25,941 bases of DNA from Lentisphaeria bacterium (GTDB taxonomy: Bacteria > Verrucomicrobiota > Lentisphaeria > Victivallales > UBA1829), in assembly GCA_017504325.1 (NCBI GenBank), contig JAFVRL010000279.1, forward strand, positions 1 through 25,941, read 5' to 3'. Below are positions 13,752-21,697 of this stretch, one piece after another (the stretch's first letter is position 1; each line of letters starts with the position of its first letter). The notes under the pieces were generated by a model that saw nothing but the letters and a program-made list of their open reading frames with translations, was not told where the DNA came from and made no database searches. Made by a program: the position numbers and the translations under genes.

Positions 13752-16454
13752 ATGGACCTGAGAATGAAATATCTTCATAACAGTAAAGCGGAAAAGATCT
13801 TTCTGACTCTCTCTTTTGCACTGTTTCTTCTCCTTCCTTTTGCTCTGCCGGGAGCAGAAGGAACAGGGGAAGCCTATCTGATGCCGGAAACCGTCACCGT
13901 AAATGAACCGGCATATCTGGTATTGCGTATGCAGGACAGAAAACCGGATACAGGCAAACTTCCTGCCGTAAAAGATCTGCGCTGGATCAGCAACGCTGTA
14001 CGCACCTCATCCAGGGTAAGTATCGTCAACGGGAAAATGAGTTCCACATACGAAAATCACATCCCCTTTGTTGTAACCAGAAAGGGGCGTTATGTCATTC
14101 CTCTTGCAGATCTTTTCAACGGTGTGAAAAGCAGTCAGAAAGAGATCTCTTTCCAGGCAATGGAACAGGTAGTGCGTTCTGCAGAGGAAAGAATAAGAGA
14201 GGCAAATAATAAGGAAAATTCCGGAGAACAGCAGAAAGGTAAAGATGAAAAGATCGCCATTGAAGATGCCATCTTTTCCGATGTGACTGTTCCCGGTTCA
14301 AAAAAGAGCTGCTATGTGGGGGAAGAGATCCCGTTAAGAGTGGATCTGTATATTCTGCAGGGGCTTTCAGGCAGACCGGTTGCCTACCCGCAAATCAAGT
14401 TCGGGGAAAACAATTCCGCCATTTTTAAAGATTACAGCAGGATCAATGAGGAAAACCCGAATTTTGAACGGATCACCCGCTCCCGGAAAAGGATCGGAAA
14501 AAGAGAATATTCCACTTATACCTTCCATACCCGGTTTACGCCCATTGCTCCCGGAGAGATGAAAATAACCTCTCTTCTTCCTGCCATTCTTCTCGTTCCG
14601 GATCAGCAGGGAAACACCCGGAGACACCGGGGAGGATTTTTCGATGATGACGACTTTTTCGGTTCATTTTTCAGACAGGAAAGGCGTATAGAGCGTTCTC
14701 TGCCTGCCCACACTCTTCTTACGGTTCTTCCTCTGCCGCCACTTCAGGAGAAAGATGCCTTTTATACAGGACTTACCGGAGATTGGAAGGGAGAGGTACA
14801 GCTTTCGCCTCCACCCTATAAAACCGGGGAACCGGTCAATCTGAAGATCCGTTTCACGGGGAATGGTTCTCTCGACTTTTTCAAAGCCCCCACTCTGAAT
14901 ATGGAAAACTTCCGCATCTATCCGCCGGAACTGGAAAAAAACAGCTCCTTTGCAGAAATAAGATATACCCTCATCCCCACAAAACCCACCGGGGGAAAAG
15001 AAGAAAACTTCCGGCTGGTGCCTCTTGCGGTCTTTGATCCGGCATCAGGCAAATATGTTCTTACAGAATTTTCCAGAAATATCGTTGTGGAAAAAGGAAA
15101 AGCATTGCTCCCTGTTCAGCAGGGCAATATGGTCATAGACGGCAAAACACCCTCAAAAACAGCTCCGGGACTTGACCAGAATACCCTGCAGGAAAGAGAA
15201 CATATAAGTGATGTATTGTATCTGAAAAAGGATCACGGCAAAACAGTCTCTCTGCCTTTATGGAAAAACCATATTCTTCCGACAGTCATTTTTGTAACGG
15301 CAGGACTCCTGTTTATCCTTGTCTGCCAGTGCATTGCAATTTTCAGAAAGATACGCACCAATGATCCGCTTTTTGCAAGAAGAAAAGAGGCAAATCTTCT
15401 GCGGAAAAAACTTTTGAAGGTTCTTTCCGCTCTTCCCCCGGAGGAACTGCCGGAACAAAGCGGCAGCATAGCAGAAACTCTTGCCGGACTTGCAGGATTT
15501 GCCCCCGGTACGGATCTCAAGGAATGTGCAGCAAAAATAGCAAAAGAAGATCCTCATTTTGCTTCCATGCTGGAAAAAATGGCGGATTGTGCATGGATGC
15601 CCGCTGCCAAACACGATCTGGACGGAAAATTCAAAAAGGATTTCCTGAAAAAGTTTTCCCGGATCTCCTTCCTGTTTGCTGTCATACTTTTTTCCGTCTA
15701 TCTCTTCCCCGGTACACTTGCGGCAGAGGAAAAGAGTGCGGTAAAATATTCTGCCGTACCGGCAAATATACAGGAAACATCCCGGGCGTATGATGCCGGC
15801 AATTTTGAAGCGGCAGAAAAGTATTACAGAAAATTATTGAAAGAAGGGAAATATTCCGGTGAGATCCTTTACGATCTGGGCAATACCCTTTACCGGCAGG
15901 GCAGATATCCGGAAGCACTGGTTTCTTATGAACAGGCATTGCGTCTCTCGCCCCGGGATCCGGATATTCTGGAAAATCTCAACCTTGTACGCAGAAAACT
16001 CATGCTTCAGGAAAAAGGGAAAGTCAATTCCCCGGCAGATATTTTTCCGGTATTGCGGGATCAGTTGCGCCCGGATGAATGGCTGCTTGCAGCCGGGATC
16101 GGCTTTTTCCTTCTGTGCATCGGTTTCGGAATACGGACACTCCGGGGGAATGCTTCTTTATTCTTCCGCATCTCTGCTGCAGGAGGACTCGTGATCCTTC
16201 TCATTTCCCTCTGGGGATTTTTCTCTGCCATGAACGGTTCCTACAGCGGGAAATATGCAATTGTCACAGCGGACAATATCCGGGTCTATTCCCTTCCATC
16301 GGCAAAATCCCGGCGTCTCACCATAAAATTCCGTCCGGGAGAAGAATTGTCCATAGAAGAAAAACGGCAGGATTTTTTCCGTGTGCGTTCCGGCAATGCG
16401 GAAGGATGGGTGAAGGCGGAGGATATCCGGCCTTTACAGGCAAATCAGAAATAA
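13752..16454 (+). CDS. BatD-BatE fusion: oxygen-tolerance domain, TPR and SH3-like domain
   Basis: The 900-residue envelope protein starts with a signal peptide (about residues 15-36). The N-terminal two-thirds look like BatD: repeated beta-sandwich segments with CYVGEEIPLRVDLYILQG (187-204) and PYKTGEPVNLKIRFTGNG (355-372), then a transmembrane helix (509-529) and a cytoplasmic helical stretch. A second membrane segment (~636-657) that resembles a BatE signal peptide follows. Next are TPR repeats (~676-745; YDLGNTLYRQGRYPEALVSY), two helices (777-796 and 807-826) and a C-terminal SH3-like domain (~834-895; ADNIRVYSLPS, GWVKAEDIRPL). BatD and BatE are normally separate neighbours. GGAGG precedes the ATG. 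The protein probably forms part of the membrane complex with BatA and the BatB-BatC fusion. Confidence 0.85.
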   Translation: MDLRMKYLHNSKAEKIFLTLSFALFLLLPFALPGAEGTGEAYLMPETVTVNEPAYLVLRMQDRKPDTGKLPAVKDLRWISNAVRTSSRVSIVNGKMSSTYENHIPFVVTRKGRYVIPLADLFNGVKSSQKEISFQAMEQVVRSAEERIREANNKENSGEQQKGKDEKIAIEDAIFSDVTVPGSKKSCYVGEEIPLRVDLYILQGLSGRPVAYPQIKFGENNSAIFKDYSRINEENPNFERITRSRKRIGKREYSTYTFHTRFTPIAPGEMKITSLLPAILLVPDQQGNTRRHRGGFFDDDDFFGSFFRQERRIERSLPAHTLLTVLPLPPLQEKDAFYTGLTGDWKGEVQLSPPPYKTGEPVNLKIRFTGNGSLDFFKAPTLNMENFRIYPPELEKNSSFAEIRYTLIPTKPTGGKEENFRLVPLAVFDPASGKYVLTEFSRNIVVEKGKALLPVQQGNMVIDGKTPSKTAPGLDQNTLQEREHISDVLYLKKDHGKTVSLPLWKNHILPTVIFVTAGLLFILVCQCIAIFRKIRTNDPLFARRKEANLLRKKLLKVLSALPPEELPEQSGSIAETLAGLAGFAPGTDLKECAAKIAKEDPHFASMLEKMADCAWMPAAKHDLDGKFKKDFLKKFSRISFLFAVILFSVYLFPGTLAAEEKSAVKYSAVPANIQETSRAYDAGNFEAAEKYYRKLLKEGKYSGEILYDLGNTLYRQGRYPEALVSYEQALRLSPRDPDILENLNLVRRKLMLQEKGKVNSPADIFPVLRDQLRPDEWLLAAGIGFFLLCIGFGIRTLRGNASLFFRISAAGGLVILLISLWGFFSAMNGSYSGKYAIVTADNIRVYSLPSAKSRRLTIKFRPGEELSIEEKRQDFFRVRSGNAEGWVKAEDIRPLQANQK

Positions 16455-16504
16455 AACAGATTGCAAAAATAAAACAGATGTGAACTTTTCCGGCAGGAAA
16501 CTGT

Positions 16505-16532
16505 CTTGAGAAAAACACAAACTTTTCACAAG
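16505..16532. repeat. Short inverted repeat before moxR
   Basis: CTTGAGAAAA (16505-16514) and TTTTCACAAG (16523-16532) are inverted with one mismatch around eight bases, ending 16 bp before the moxR start. It could form a weak leader hairpin near the ribosome site or be an operator. No promoter was recognised in this 94-bp gap. Confidence 0.3.
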
Positions 16533-16548
16533 AGAAAGGGATAAAAAA

Positions 16549-17571
16549 ATGAAACAGGATGAACTTCAGCAATTGCAGACTCAAATCAGTGGTGCATCAC
16601 TTTTTGTGAAGGCGATCCGTACTGAAATGTCCCGGATCGTTTCCGGGCAGGAATATCTCATAGACAGACTTCTTCTTGCCCTTATTTCCGACGGCCATGT
16701 TCTTCTTGAAGGGGTACCGGGGCTTGCCAAGACTCTTTCCGTCAAAACCCTTGCCCAGACTCTTGACGGAGAGTTTTCCCGCATCCAGTTCACTCCCGAC
16801 CTTCTGCCGTCCGATGTGGTGGGAACCAATATTTACAATCCCCAGGAACACACATTTTCCGTAAAAAAAGGTCCGGTATTTGCCAATATCGTACTTGCAG
16901 ATGAGATCAACCGCGCGCCGGCAAAGGTACAGAGCGCACTTCTTGAATGTATGCAGGAACGGCAGGCGACCATTGCAGGCAATACCTTTAAAATGCCCGC
17001 CCCCTTCCTTGTACTTGCCACCCAGAATCCCATTGAACAGGAAGGCACCTATCCCCTGCCGGAAGCCCAGGTGGACCGTTTCATGTTCAAATTGAAAGTC
17101 GGCTATCCGAAACGGGCAGAAGAACGCACGGTCGTGGAACGCATGGCACATCCGGAACTGGAACTCAAAGCCATTGCGACCTCTTCCCTTGCGGATATTA
17201 CCAATGCAAGGAAATGGGTGGACAGGATCTATATGGACGAAAAGATCCTTGAATATATCCTGGATATTGTCTGCGCCACCCGCCCCGGACTGCGTTCGGA
17301 ACTTTCCAGCCGTCAGGAAGGGGCAAATCTGAAATTTGTGGATACCTTCCTGCAGTTCGGAGCCTCCCCCCGTGCCGGGATCGCTCTTGCCATGGCGGCA
17401 AAAGGTCAGGCATTCCTTGAAGGAAGAGCGTATGTGGTACCGCAGGATGTGAAAAACCTTGCTCCGGATGTACTGCGGCACAGAGTGATATTGAGTTATG
17501 AAGCGGAAGCGGAAGAGGTCACAGCCGACAGTCTGATCCAGAAGATCCTTGACGAATTGAAAACTCCCTGA
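16549..17571 (+). CDS. MoxR-family AAA+ ATPase
   Basis: The 340-residue cytosolic AAA+ ATPase has Walker A GVPGLAKT (55-62), Walker B IVLADEINR (114-122), sensor 1 LATQNP (156-161) and an Arg-finger region EAQVDRF (172-178). Length and motifs are typical of MoxR proteins. These act as chaperone-like motors that remodel or activate VWA-domain partners. The adjacent DUF58 gene and the two VWA genes of the locus are the expected partners. AAAGGG precedes the ATG. Confidence 0.95.
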   Translation: MKQDELQQLQTQISGASLFVKAIRTEMSRIVSGQEYLIDRLLLALISDGHVLLEGVPGLAKTLSVKTLAQTLDGEFSRIQFTPDLLPSDVVGTNIYNPQEHTFSVKKGPVFANIVLADEINRAPAKVQSALLECMQERQATIAGNTFKMPAPFLVLATQNPIEQEGTYPLPEAQVDRFMFKLKVGYPKRAEERTVVERMAHPELELKAIATSSLADITNARKWVDRIYMDEKILEYILDIVCATRPGLRSELSSRQEGANLKFVDTFLQFGASPRAGIALAMAAKGQAFLEGRAYVVPQDVKNLAPDVLRHRVILSYEAEAEEVTADSLIQKILDELKTP

Positions 17572-17610
17572 TATTCCTGTATGAGCAGGTTTGAGACGGG
17601 ATCAGAAAAG

Positions 17611-17618
17611 GGAGGAGG
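17611..17618 (+). promoter_or_regulatory. Ribosome binding site deciding the DUF58 start
   Basis: GGAGGAGG lies a few bases before ATGATG at 17623. An in-frame ATG at 17581 lacks any such site and sits only 9 bp after the moxR stop, so the later start is preferred. Confidence 0.7.
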
Positions 17619-17622
17619 AACC

Positions 17623-18504
17623 ATGATGGATACCGGCGAACTTCTTGCAAAAGTACGCAAGATCGAGATCAAAACCAGACGGATGGTGGATGAACTTACC
17701 GGCGGCGCCTATCACAGTGTCTTCAAAGGCAGGGGGATAGAGTTCAGCGAGGTAAGGGAATACACACCGGACGATGATGTAAGGGATATTGACTGGAATG
17801 TTACAGCGCGCACCAATATCCCCCACATCAAAAAATACACGGAAGAAAGGGAACTTACGGTGATCCTTGCTGTGGATATTTCCGCATCCGGGCATTTTGG
17901 CAGTTCCACTTTCTCCAAAAGGGAAAAAATGACAGAAGGAGCAGCTCTTCTGGCATTGAGTGCCATCCGCAACAACGATAAAGCGGGCTTGCTTCTTTTT
18001 ACCGGGGAAACGGAACTTTTCCTTCCCCCCAGATCCGGACGCACCCATGTATTGCGGCTCATCCGGGAACTTGTGGGGACGGAGGCAAAAGACAGGAAGA
18101 CCAATATTGCTGCAGCATTGGAAAATCTTGCCGGCATCCTGAAAAAGAAGGCAGTCATCTTTCTCGTCAGCGACTTTATTGACACTCACGATTATGAAAA
18201 GACCTTTAAGATCATCTCCCGGAAACACGATCTTGTGGCAATGCGTATTCTGGATGAAAAGGAATTGACTCTGCCGCCGATGGCAGCACTGGAACTCATT
18301 GACGGAGAAACGGGAAAAAGATTTTCCTTTTCCGCTCTGGGGGAAAATCTGAAAAAATTTCATTCAGCAGCAGAGAAAGAAGCGGAAAAAGTCAGAGAAC
18401 TGTGCAAAAGAAGCAAAGTGGATCTCATTGACATCCGGTGTAATGAGGATCTGGTCAGACCTCTTATGAATTTTTTCCGGACGCGGGAAAGACACACGCA
18501 TTGA
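17623..18504 (+). CDS. DUF58 domain protein of the MoxR/Bat locus
   Basis: The 293-residue protein carries the DUF58 hallmark GRGIEFSEVREYTPDDDVRD (37-56) followed by IDWN, and a VWA-like strand with DISAS (85-89), which retains the DxSxS pattern. No signal peptide or membrane segment is seen, so it is probably cytosolic. DUF58 proteins are encoded next to MoxR across many phyla and are thought to link the ATPase to the membrane VWA proteins. It is about 50 bp downstream of moxR and 27 bp upstream of the next gene, consistent with one transcript. Confidence 0.92.
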   Translation: MMDTGELLAKVRKIEIKTRRMVDELTGGAYHSVFKGRGIEFSEVREYTPDDDVRDIDWNVTARTNIPHIKKYTEERELTVILAVDISASGHFGSSTFSKREKMTEGAALLALSAIRNNDKAGLLLFTGETELFLPPRSGRTHVLRLIRELVGTEAKDRKTNIAAALENLAGILKKKAVIFLVSDFIDTHDYEKTFKIISRKHDLVAMRILDEKELTLPPMAALELIDGETGKRFSFSALGENLKKFHSAAEKEAEKVRELCKRSKVDLIDIRCNEDLVRPLMNFFRTRERHTH

Positions 18505-18531
18505 TGAAAGATCCGGCAAGGAGGAAATATT

Positions 18532-19560
18532 ATGATGAAAAACAGAAAAACAGACAAAAAAAGATTGATCCTTACCGTATTGCTTACGGCTGGGATCTCT
18601 GTAATGCTTCTCCTGCTTGCTGTCCTTTCCGCCGCAGGCTGGAAGTATTACAAAATCTCTTCATCGGAAGAAAAGGTACAGACTCTGGATAAAAGTCCCG
18701 CTGTTCCGGGGGAAGTGACTCTGGGGGAAAATTTTGCTCTGAAAGTGAAATACCGTGTTCCCTGGGGAACACAGGAAACGGAAAATGCTTTTCTTACCGT
18801 TCCGGAAAACATGCTTGTAACAAGTCCTCCTTATTTCCGTACCTTGCAGTATTCCTGGGGATACCGTACTGTGGAAGGGATCTATCCCTTACAGGCATTT
18901 GCAGACGGCAAAAGCGGCAAAGGAGTCATCATTGCCCGTTTCAGAAATAAAAACAATGTGGAAAGCACTTTGGAGGAGAAGATCCCGGAAATCACAGTTC
19001 TTCCTTTGAAAGTAACTGCCGGTGACCTTCTTACGGAAGGAAAAATAGTTGCAGAAAAAACATTTTCCCTTATTCCTTACATCGCAATCATCCTTGTGAT
19101 CGTTCTTGTGATCGCCGGCCTTGTCTTTTTCCTCTTCCGGAGAAAAGGCGGGGCAGCAGCCAGGCTCATTCCGCCCTGGGAGCAGGCGGTAAATGCAATA
19201 GGCTTGCTTCTGCAGAAAGTCAGAGCAGGGGATACGAAAGTGGAACAATCCATTGCCGAACTCTCGGATATTGTCCGTGCCTATATGGAACAACGCTTTT
19301 CCATCCGGGCAGAACATCAGACAAGTGATGAATTTTTCTTTGCTCTCAATTCAAAAAAAGATATACTCACACCTCTCCAGCAGGAATTTTTACGCAAATT
19401 CATCCGTTCCGCAGATCTGGTGAAATTTGCCCGGCTTGCAGCAGATATCACCCTCGTGGAAGATGCCGCTTATCAGGCGGAAGAACTGGTACGGGAAACC
19501 ATTCCGGCGGAAGAGGAAAAGAAAGAAAAGACTGAAAAGAAAGGAGTGAAGGAAAAATGA
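18532..19560 (+). CDS. Bitopic membrane protein, DUF4381-like, of the Bat locus
   Basis: The 342-residue protein has a transmembrane helix at ~11-36, a beta-rich periplasmic domain of about 140 residues, a second helix at ~179-202 and a cytoplasmic tail. The tail segment (~214-325) contains IAELSDIVRAYMEQRFSIRAEHQTSDEF in sequence (split here only for reading), resembling the C-terminal part of DUF4381 proteins found between DUF58 and BatA genes elsewhere. The last ~20 residues are Lys/Glu-rich. AAGGAGG precedes ATGATG, and the stop overlaps the batA start by four bases (ATGA), so translation is coupled. Its function is unknown; a scaffold between the MoxR/DUF58 side and the VWA proteins is inference. 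Confidence 0.75.
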   Translation: MMKNRKTDKKRLILTVLLTAGISVMLLLLAVLSAAGWKYYKISSSEEKVQTLDKSPAVPGEVTLGENFALKVKYRVPWGTQETENAFLTVPENMLVTSPPYFRTLQYSWGYRTVEGIYPLQAFADGKSGKGVIIARFRNKNNVESTLEEKIPEITVLPLKVTAGDLLTEGKIVAEKTFSLIPYIAIILVIVLVIAGLVFFLFRRKGGAAARLIPPWEQAVNAIGLLLQKVRAGDTKVEQSIAELSDIVRAYMEQRFSIRAEHQTSDEFFFALNSKKDILTPLQQEFLRKFIRSADLVKFARLAADITLVEDAAYQAEELVRETIPAEEEKKEKTEKKGVKEK

Positions 19561-20594
19561 TCAATTCTTTACAACACCCTTATCTGCTTTTTCTGCTCCT
19601 TCCCCTTTTCCTGCTTCTTTTTGCAGCATGGAAAAGAAGAGGACCGGCGATCACAGTACCTTCTCTGCAGACTTTTACTGAAGCCTGCGGCGGGAAAGAA
19701 AAATTCAACATGCGGAAATTTCTTCCTCTTGTATTTTACGCTCTTTGCGGACTTTTTCTGATCTTTGCCATGACACAGCCGCGGGAGGGACTGGAAGAGA
19801 TCCGGAGAAGAACAGAAGGTATCGACATAATGATCGCCATTGACCTTTCCGGAAGTATGGCGATATATGATGCAGTTTCCGGGACAAGTGAAAAAGCAGC
19901 TGCCAATGCCATCAATTCCGGAAAACTCAAAAACCGTCTGGAAACGGCAAAAGAGGAGATCCGGCAGTTTATTGAGGCACGGCCCAATGACAGGATCGGT
20001 CTTATTGCTTTTGCGCCGCAGCCTTATGCGGCGTGTCCCCCGACTCTGGATCATGCTTATCTTCTTGCCCATCTGGATGATCTGAAAGTAGGAATGATCG
20101 GTGACCGTACCGGACTTGCCGGGCCGGTGGCGAGCGCGGCGCAGCGATTGAAAGACTCGGATTCCAAAAGAAGGATCGTCGTACTTTTTACAGACGGAGT
20201 AAACAATGTCCAGGCAAAAGTAACTCCGCTTCAGGCGGCAAAACTGGCAGATTCTGTGGGAGTAACGGTCTATACTGTAGGTATCGGCGGAGATAACTCT
20301 TACGCTGTTCAGCAGGATTTTTTCGGCAGCCGTCTGGCAAAAGTACAACAGCCTTTTGATGAAGCATTGCTGAAAGAGATGGCAGAAGTTGCCGGAGGCA
20401 GATATTACCATGCCGCAGATGCGGAAGGGATGAAAAATGCCATGAAAGAGATCGACAAACTGGAAAAGACTTCTGTTGAACAGCTCATTACGGTGAACTG
20501 GAAAGAGTTTTATCCGCTTTTCACCCTTCTTGCCATACTGTTTCTTCTGACAGGATTTTTCCTGGAACACACCTTCTGTTTACGGTTACCATAA
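19557..20594 (+). CDS. batA: BatA-like VWA domain membrane protein
   Basis: The 345-residue protein has N-terminal helices at ~8-24 and 56-72, a VWA domain with a full MIDAS (DLSGS at 96-100, Thr185 in GDRTGLAG, Asp213 in LFTDGVNN), and a C-terminal helix (~313-333). It matches BatA in size and layout. An insertion of about 25 Ala/Asn/Lys-rich residues (102-127) sits just after the MIDAS loop, longer than I expect for BatA. It is coupled to the preceding gene by an ATGA overlap and is last in the locus, ending about 30 bp before a strong terminator. In other bacteria batA usually precedes batB, whereas here it is last. Confidence 0.9.
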   Translation: MINSLQHPYLLFLLLPLFLLLFAAWKRRGPAITVPSLQTFTEACGGKEKFNMRKFLPLVFYALCGLFLIFAMTQPREGLEEIRRRTEGIDIMIAIDLSGSMAIYDAVSGTSEKAAANAINSGKLKNRLETAKEEIRQFIEARPNDRIGLIAFAPQPYAACPPTLDHAYLLAHLDDLKVGMIGDRTGLAGPVASAAQRLKDSDSKRRIVVLFTDGVNNVQAKVTPLQAAKLADSVGVTVYTVGIGGDNSYAVQQDFFGSRLAKVQQPFDEALLKEMAEVAGGRYYHAADAEGMKNAMKEIDKLEKTSVEQLITVNWKEFYPLFTLLAILFLLTGFFLEHTFCLRLP

Positions 20595-20622
20595 GTTATT
20601 TGCAAATTAAAATGTTACAAGA

Positions 20623-20667
20623 ACTGCCGTATTCTCCATCCGGAGAATGTCCGGCAGTCTTTTTTTT
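20623..20667 (+). terminator. Rho-independent terminator of the bat/moxR locus
   Basis: ACTGCCG and CGGCAGT pair outside ATTCTCC and GGAGAAT, with a four-base loop and a small internal bulge. A run of eight T follows at 20660-20667. It is about 30 bp after the batA stop. Confidence 0.92.
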
Positions 20668-20690
20668 ACCGGCAGCACTCCTGTTTCAGC

Positions 20691-20718
20691 TTGAAAAAAA
20701 ATTTTTTCATGCTAAATT
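20691..20718 (+). promoter_or_regulatory. Candidate promoter of the prepilin/DUF4838 pair
   Basis: TTGAAA (20691-20696), 16 bp including an A5T6 tract, and TAAATT (20713-20718). The same layout occurs before nagA. A start near 20725 would give a leader of about 210 nt carrying both arms of the 23-nt inverted repeat. Confidence 0.4.
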
Positions 20719-20816
20719 ACGGTAACAGATTTTCCTGAATAAAAATTACAGAACAGAAAGAGACTCAAAAGTCCGGTGATAACTATGCTTTACGGAAACA
20801 GTCCTCATAACGGAAA

Positions 20817-20952
20817 ACGTCGCATAATATACATTATGTAATGGTAAAAAGGGAAAATCGTGCAAGAAACAGTAATTTTGAACAGTATGGAAAGTATAAA
20901 ATAACAAAAAATAAGCCACAAAGGAGGTAACATAATGTATATTATGCGCCGT
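20817..20952. repeat. 23-nt inverted repeat pair in the prepilin leader, second arm over the start codon
   Basis: Arm 1 (20817-20839) contains CATAATATACATTATG. Arm 2 (20930-20952) contains CATAATGTATATTATG, its exact reverse complement. With flanks the arms match over 23 nt with one mismatch. They are 90 bp apart. Each arm is itself a palindrome, CATAAT-N4-ATTATG. Arm 2 contains the ATG at 20935-20937, with the ribosome site AAAGGAGG just before it. Either a two-site operator or an mRNA stem that sequesters the start codon would fit. The rest of the gene-free stretch 20668-20934 is AT-rich with no other feature seen. Confidence 0.75.
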
Positions 20953-21684
20953 AACAGTTTTACCCTTATTGAACTGCTGGTTGTAATAGCCATCATCGCC
21001 ATTCTGGCGGGGATGCTTCTTCCCGCGTTGAACAAGGCAAGGGAAACAGCATTGGGAGTATCCTGTATTTCCAAAATGAAACATGCGGCAATGACCTTTC
21101 AGCTTTATGAAGGCGATGCCAAGGGGTTTGTACCGGGAGATGGGTATCTGGGATCGGATTACGGCACATCCTTTGTATGGTATTTTATTGAACTCGGTTA
21201 CCTGAAACTGCCCCGGGACAGTAACAGAGCAAATCATTTCATCTGTGATCTTACCAGACGGAAAATGGAAACTCTCGGTACGATAACCAAACGGAAGGAC
21301 GGCAGCACTTACTATACCGGCGACACCAATTTTGCCATCATAAGCAGTAAAGATAAAACCATAACTGTTCCGGAATATTATGACCGATACAACTGCGGCT
21401 GGCAGGCAACCAAACACAATAAAAAACCCAGCGGAACGATCACATTCTTCAAACCCTCCTCTTCCCGGTACCCTTCCGCATTGGGACTTCTGCTGTGTTC
21501 CGGCGGATACAACGATCAGAAGTTTTACAACTACCACAGCAGGGGAAACAATATAGCTTTCTGTGACGGAAGTGCAAATAATACCCATTTCACCCAGATG
21601 GGAGTGTATAAGAAGAATGCCATCTGGTATTCCTGGCCCGCCAACGGTCATCCCAATAAAAAGTTGAACATCAATCATAATTAA
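20935..21684 (+). CDS. Type IV prepilin-like (pseudopilin/DUF1559-like) protein
   Basis: The 249-residue protein begins MYIMRRNSFTLIELLVV: a short basic leader, Phe+1 after the prepilin peptidase site, Glu+5 and a long hydrophobic helix ending in a LLPALNKARE-type segment. This N-terminus and the late motif YHSRGNNIAFCDGSAN, matching the H..G.N..F.DG pattern of DUF1559 proteins, are abundant in Lentisphaerota and Planctomycetes. The middle region is not recognised. AAAGGAGG is seven bases before the ATG. It is 13 bp upstream of the DUF4838 gene and probably cotranscribed. Such proteins are presumed inner-membrane or surface-displayed; whether they assemble into fibres is unknown. Confidence 0.88.
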   Translation: MYIMRRNSFTLIELLVVIAIIAILAGMLLPALNKARETALGVSCISKMKHAAMTFQLYEGDAKGFVPGDGYLGSDYGTSFVWYFIELGYLKLPRDSNRANHFICDLTRRKMETLGTITKRKDGSTYYTGDTNFAIISSKDKTITVPEYYDRYNCGWQATKHNKKPSGTITFFKPSSSRYPSALGLLLCSGGYNDQKFYNYHSRGNNIAFCDGSANNTHFTQMGVYKKNAIWYSWPANGHPNKKLNINHN

Positions 21685-21697
21685 GTAAGGCAAAAAC

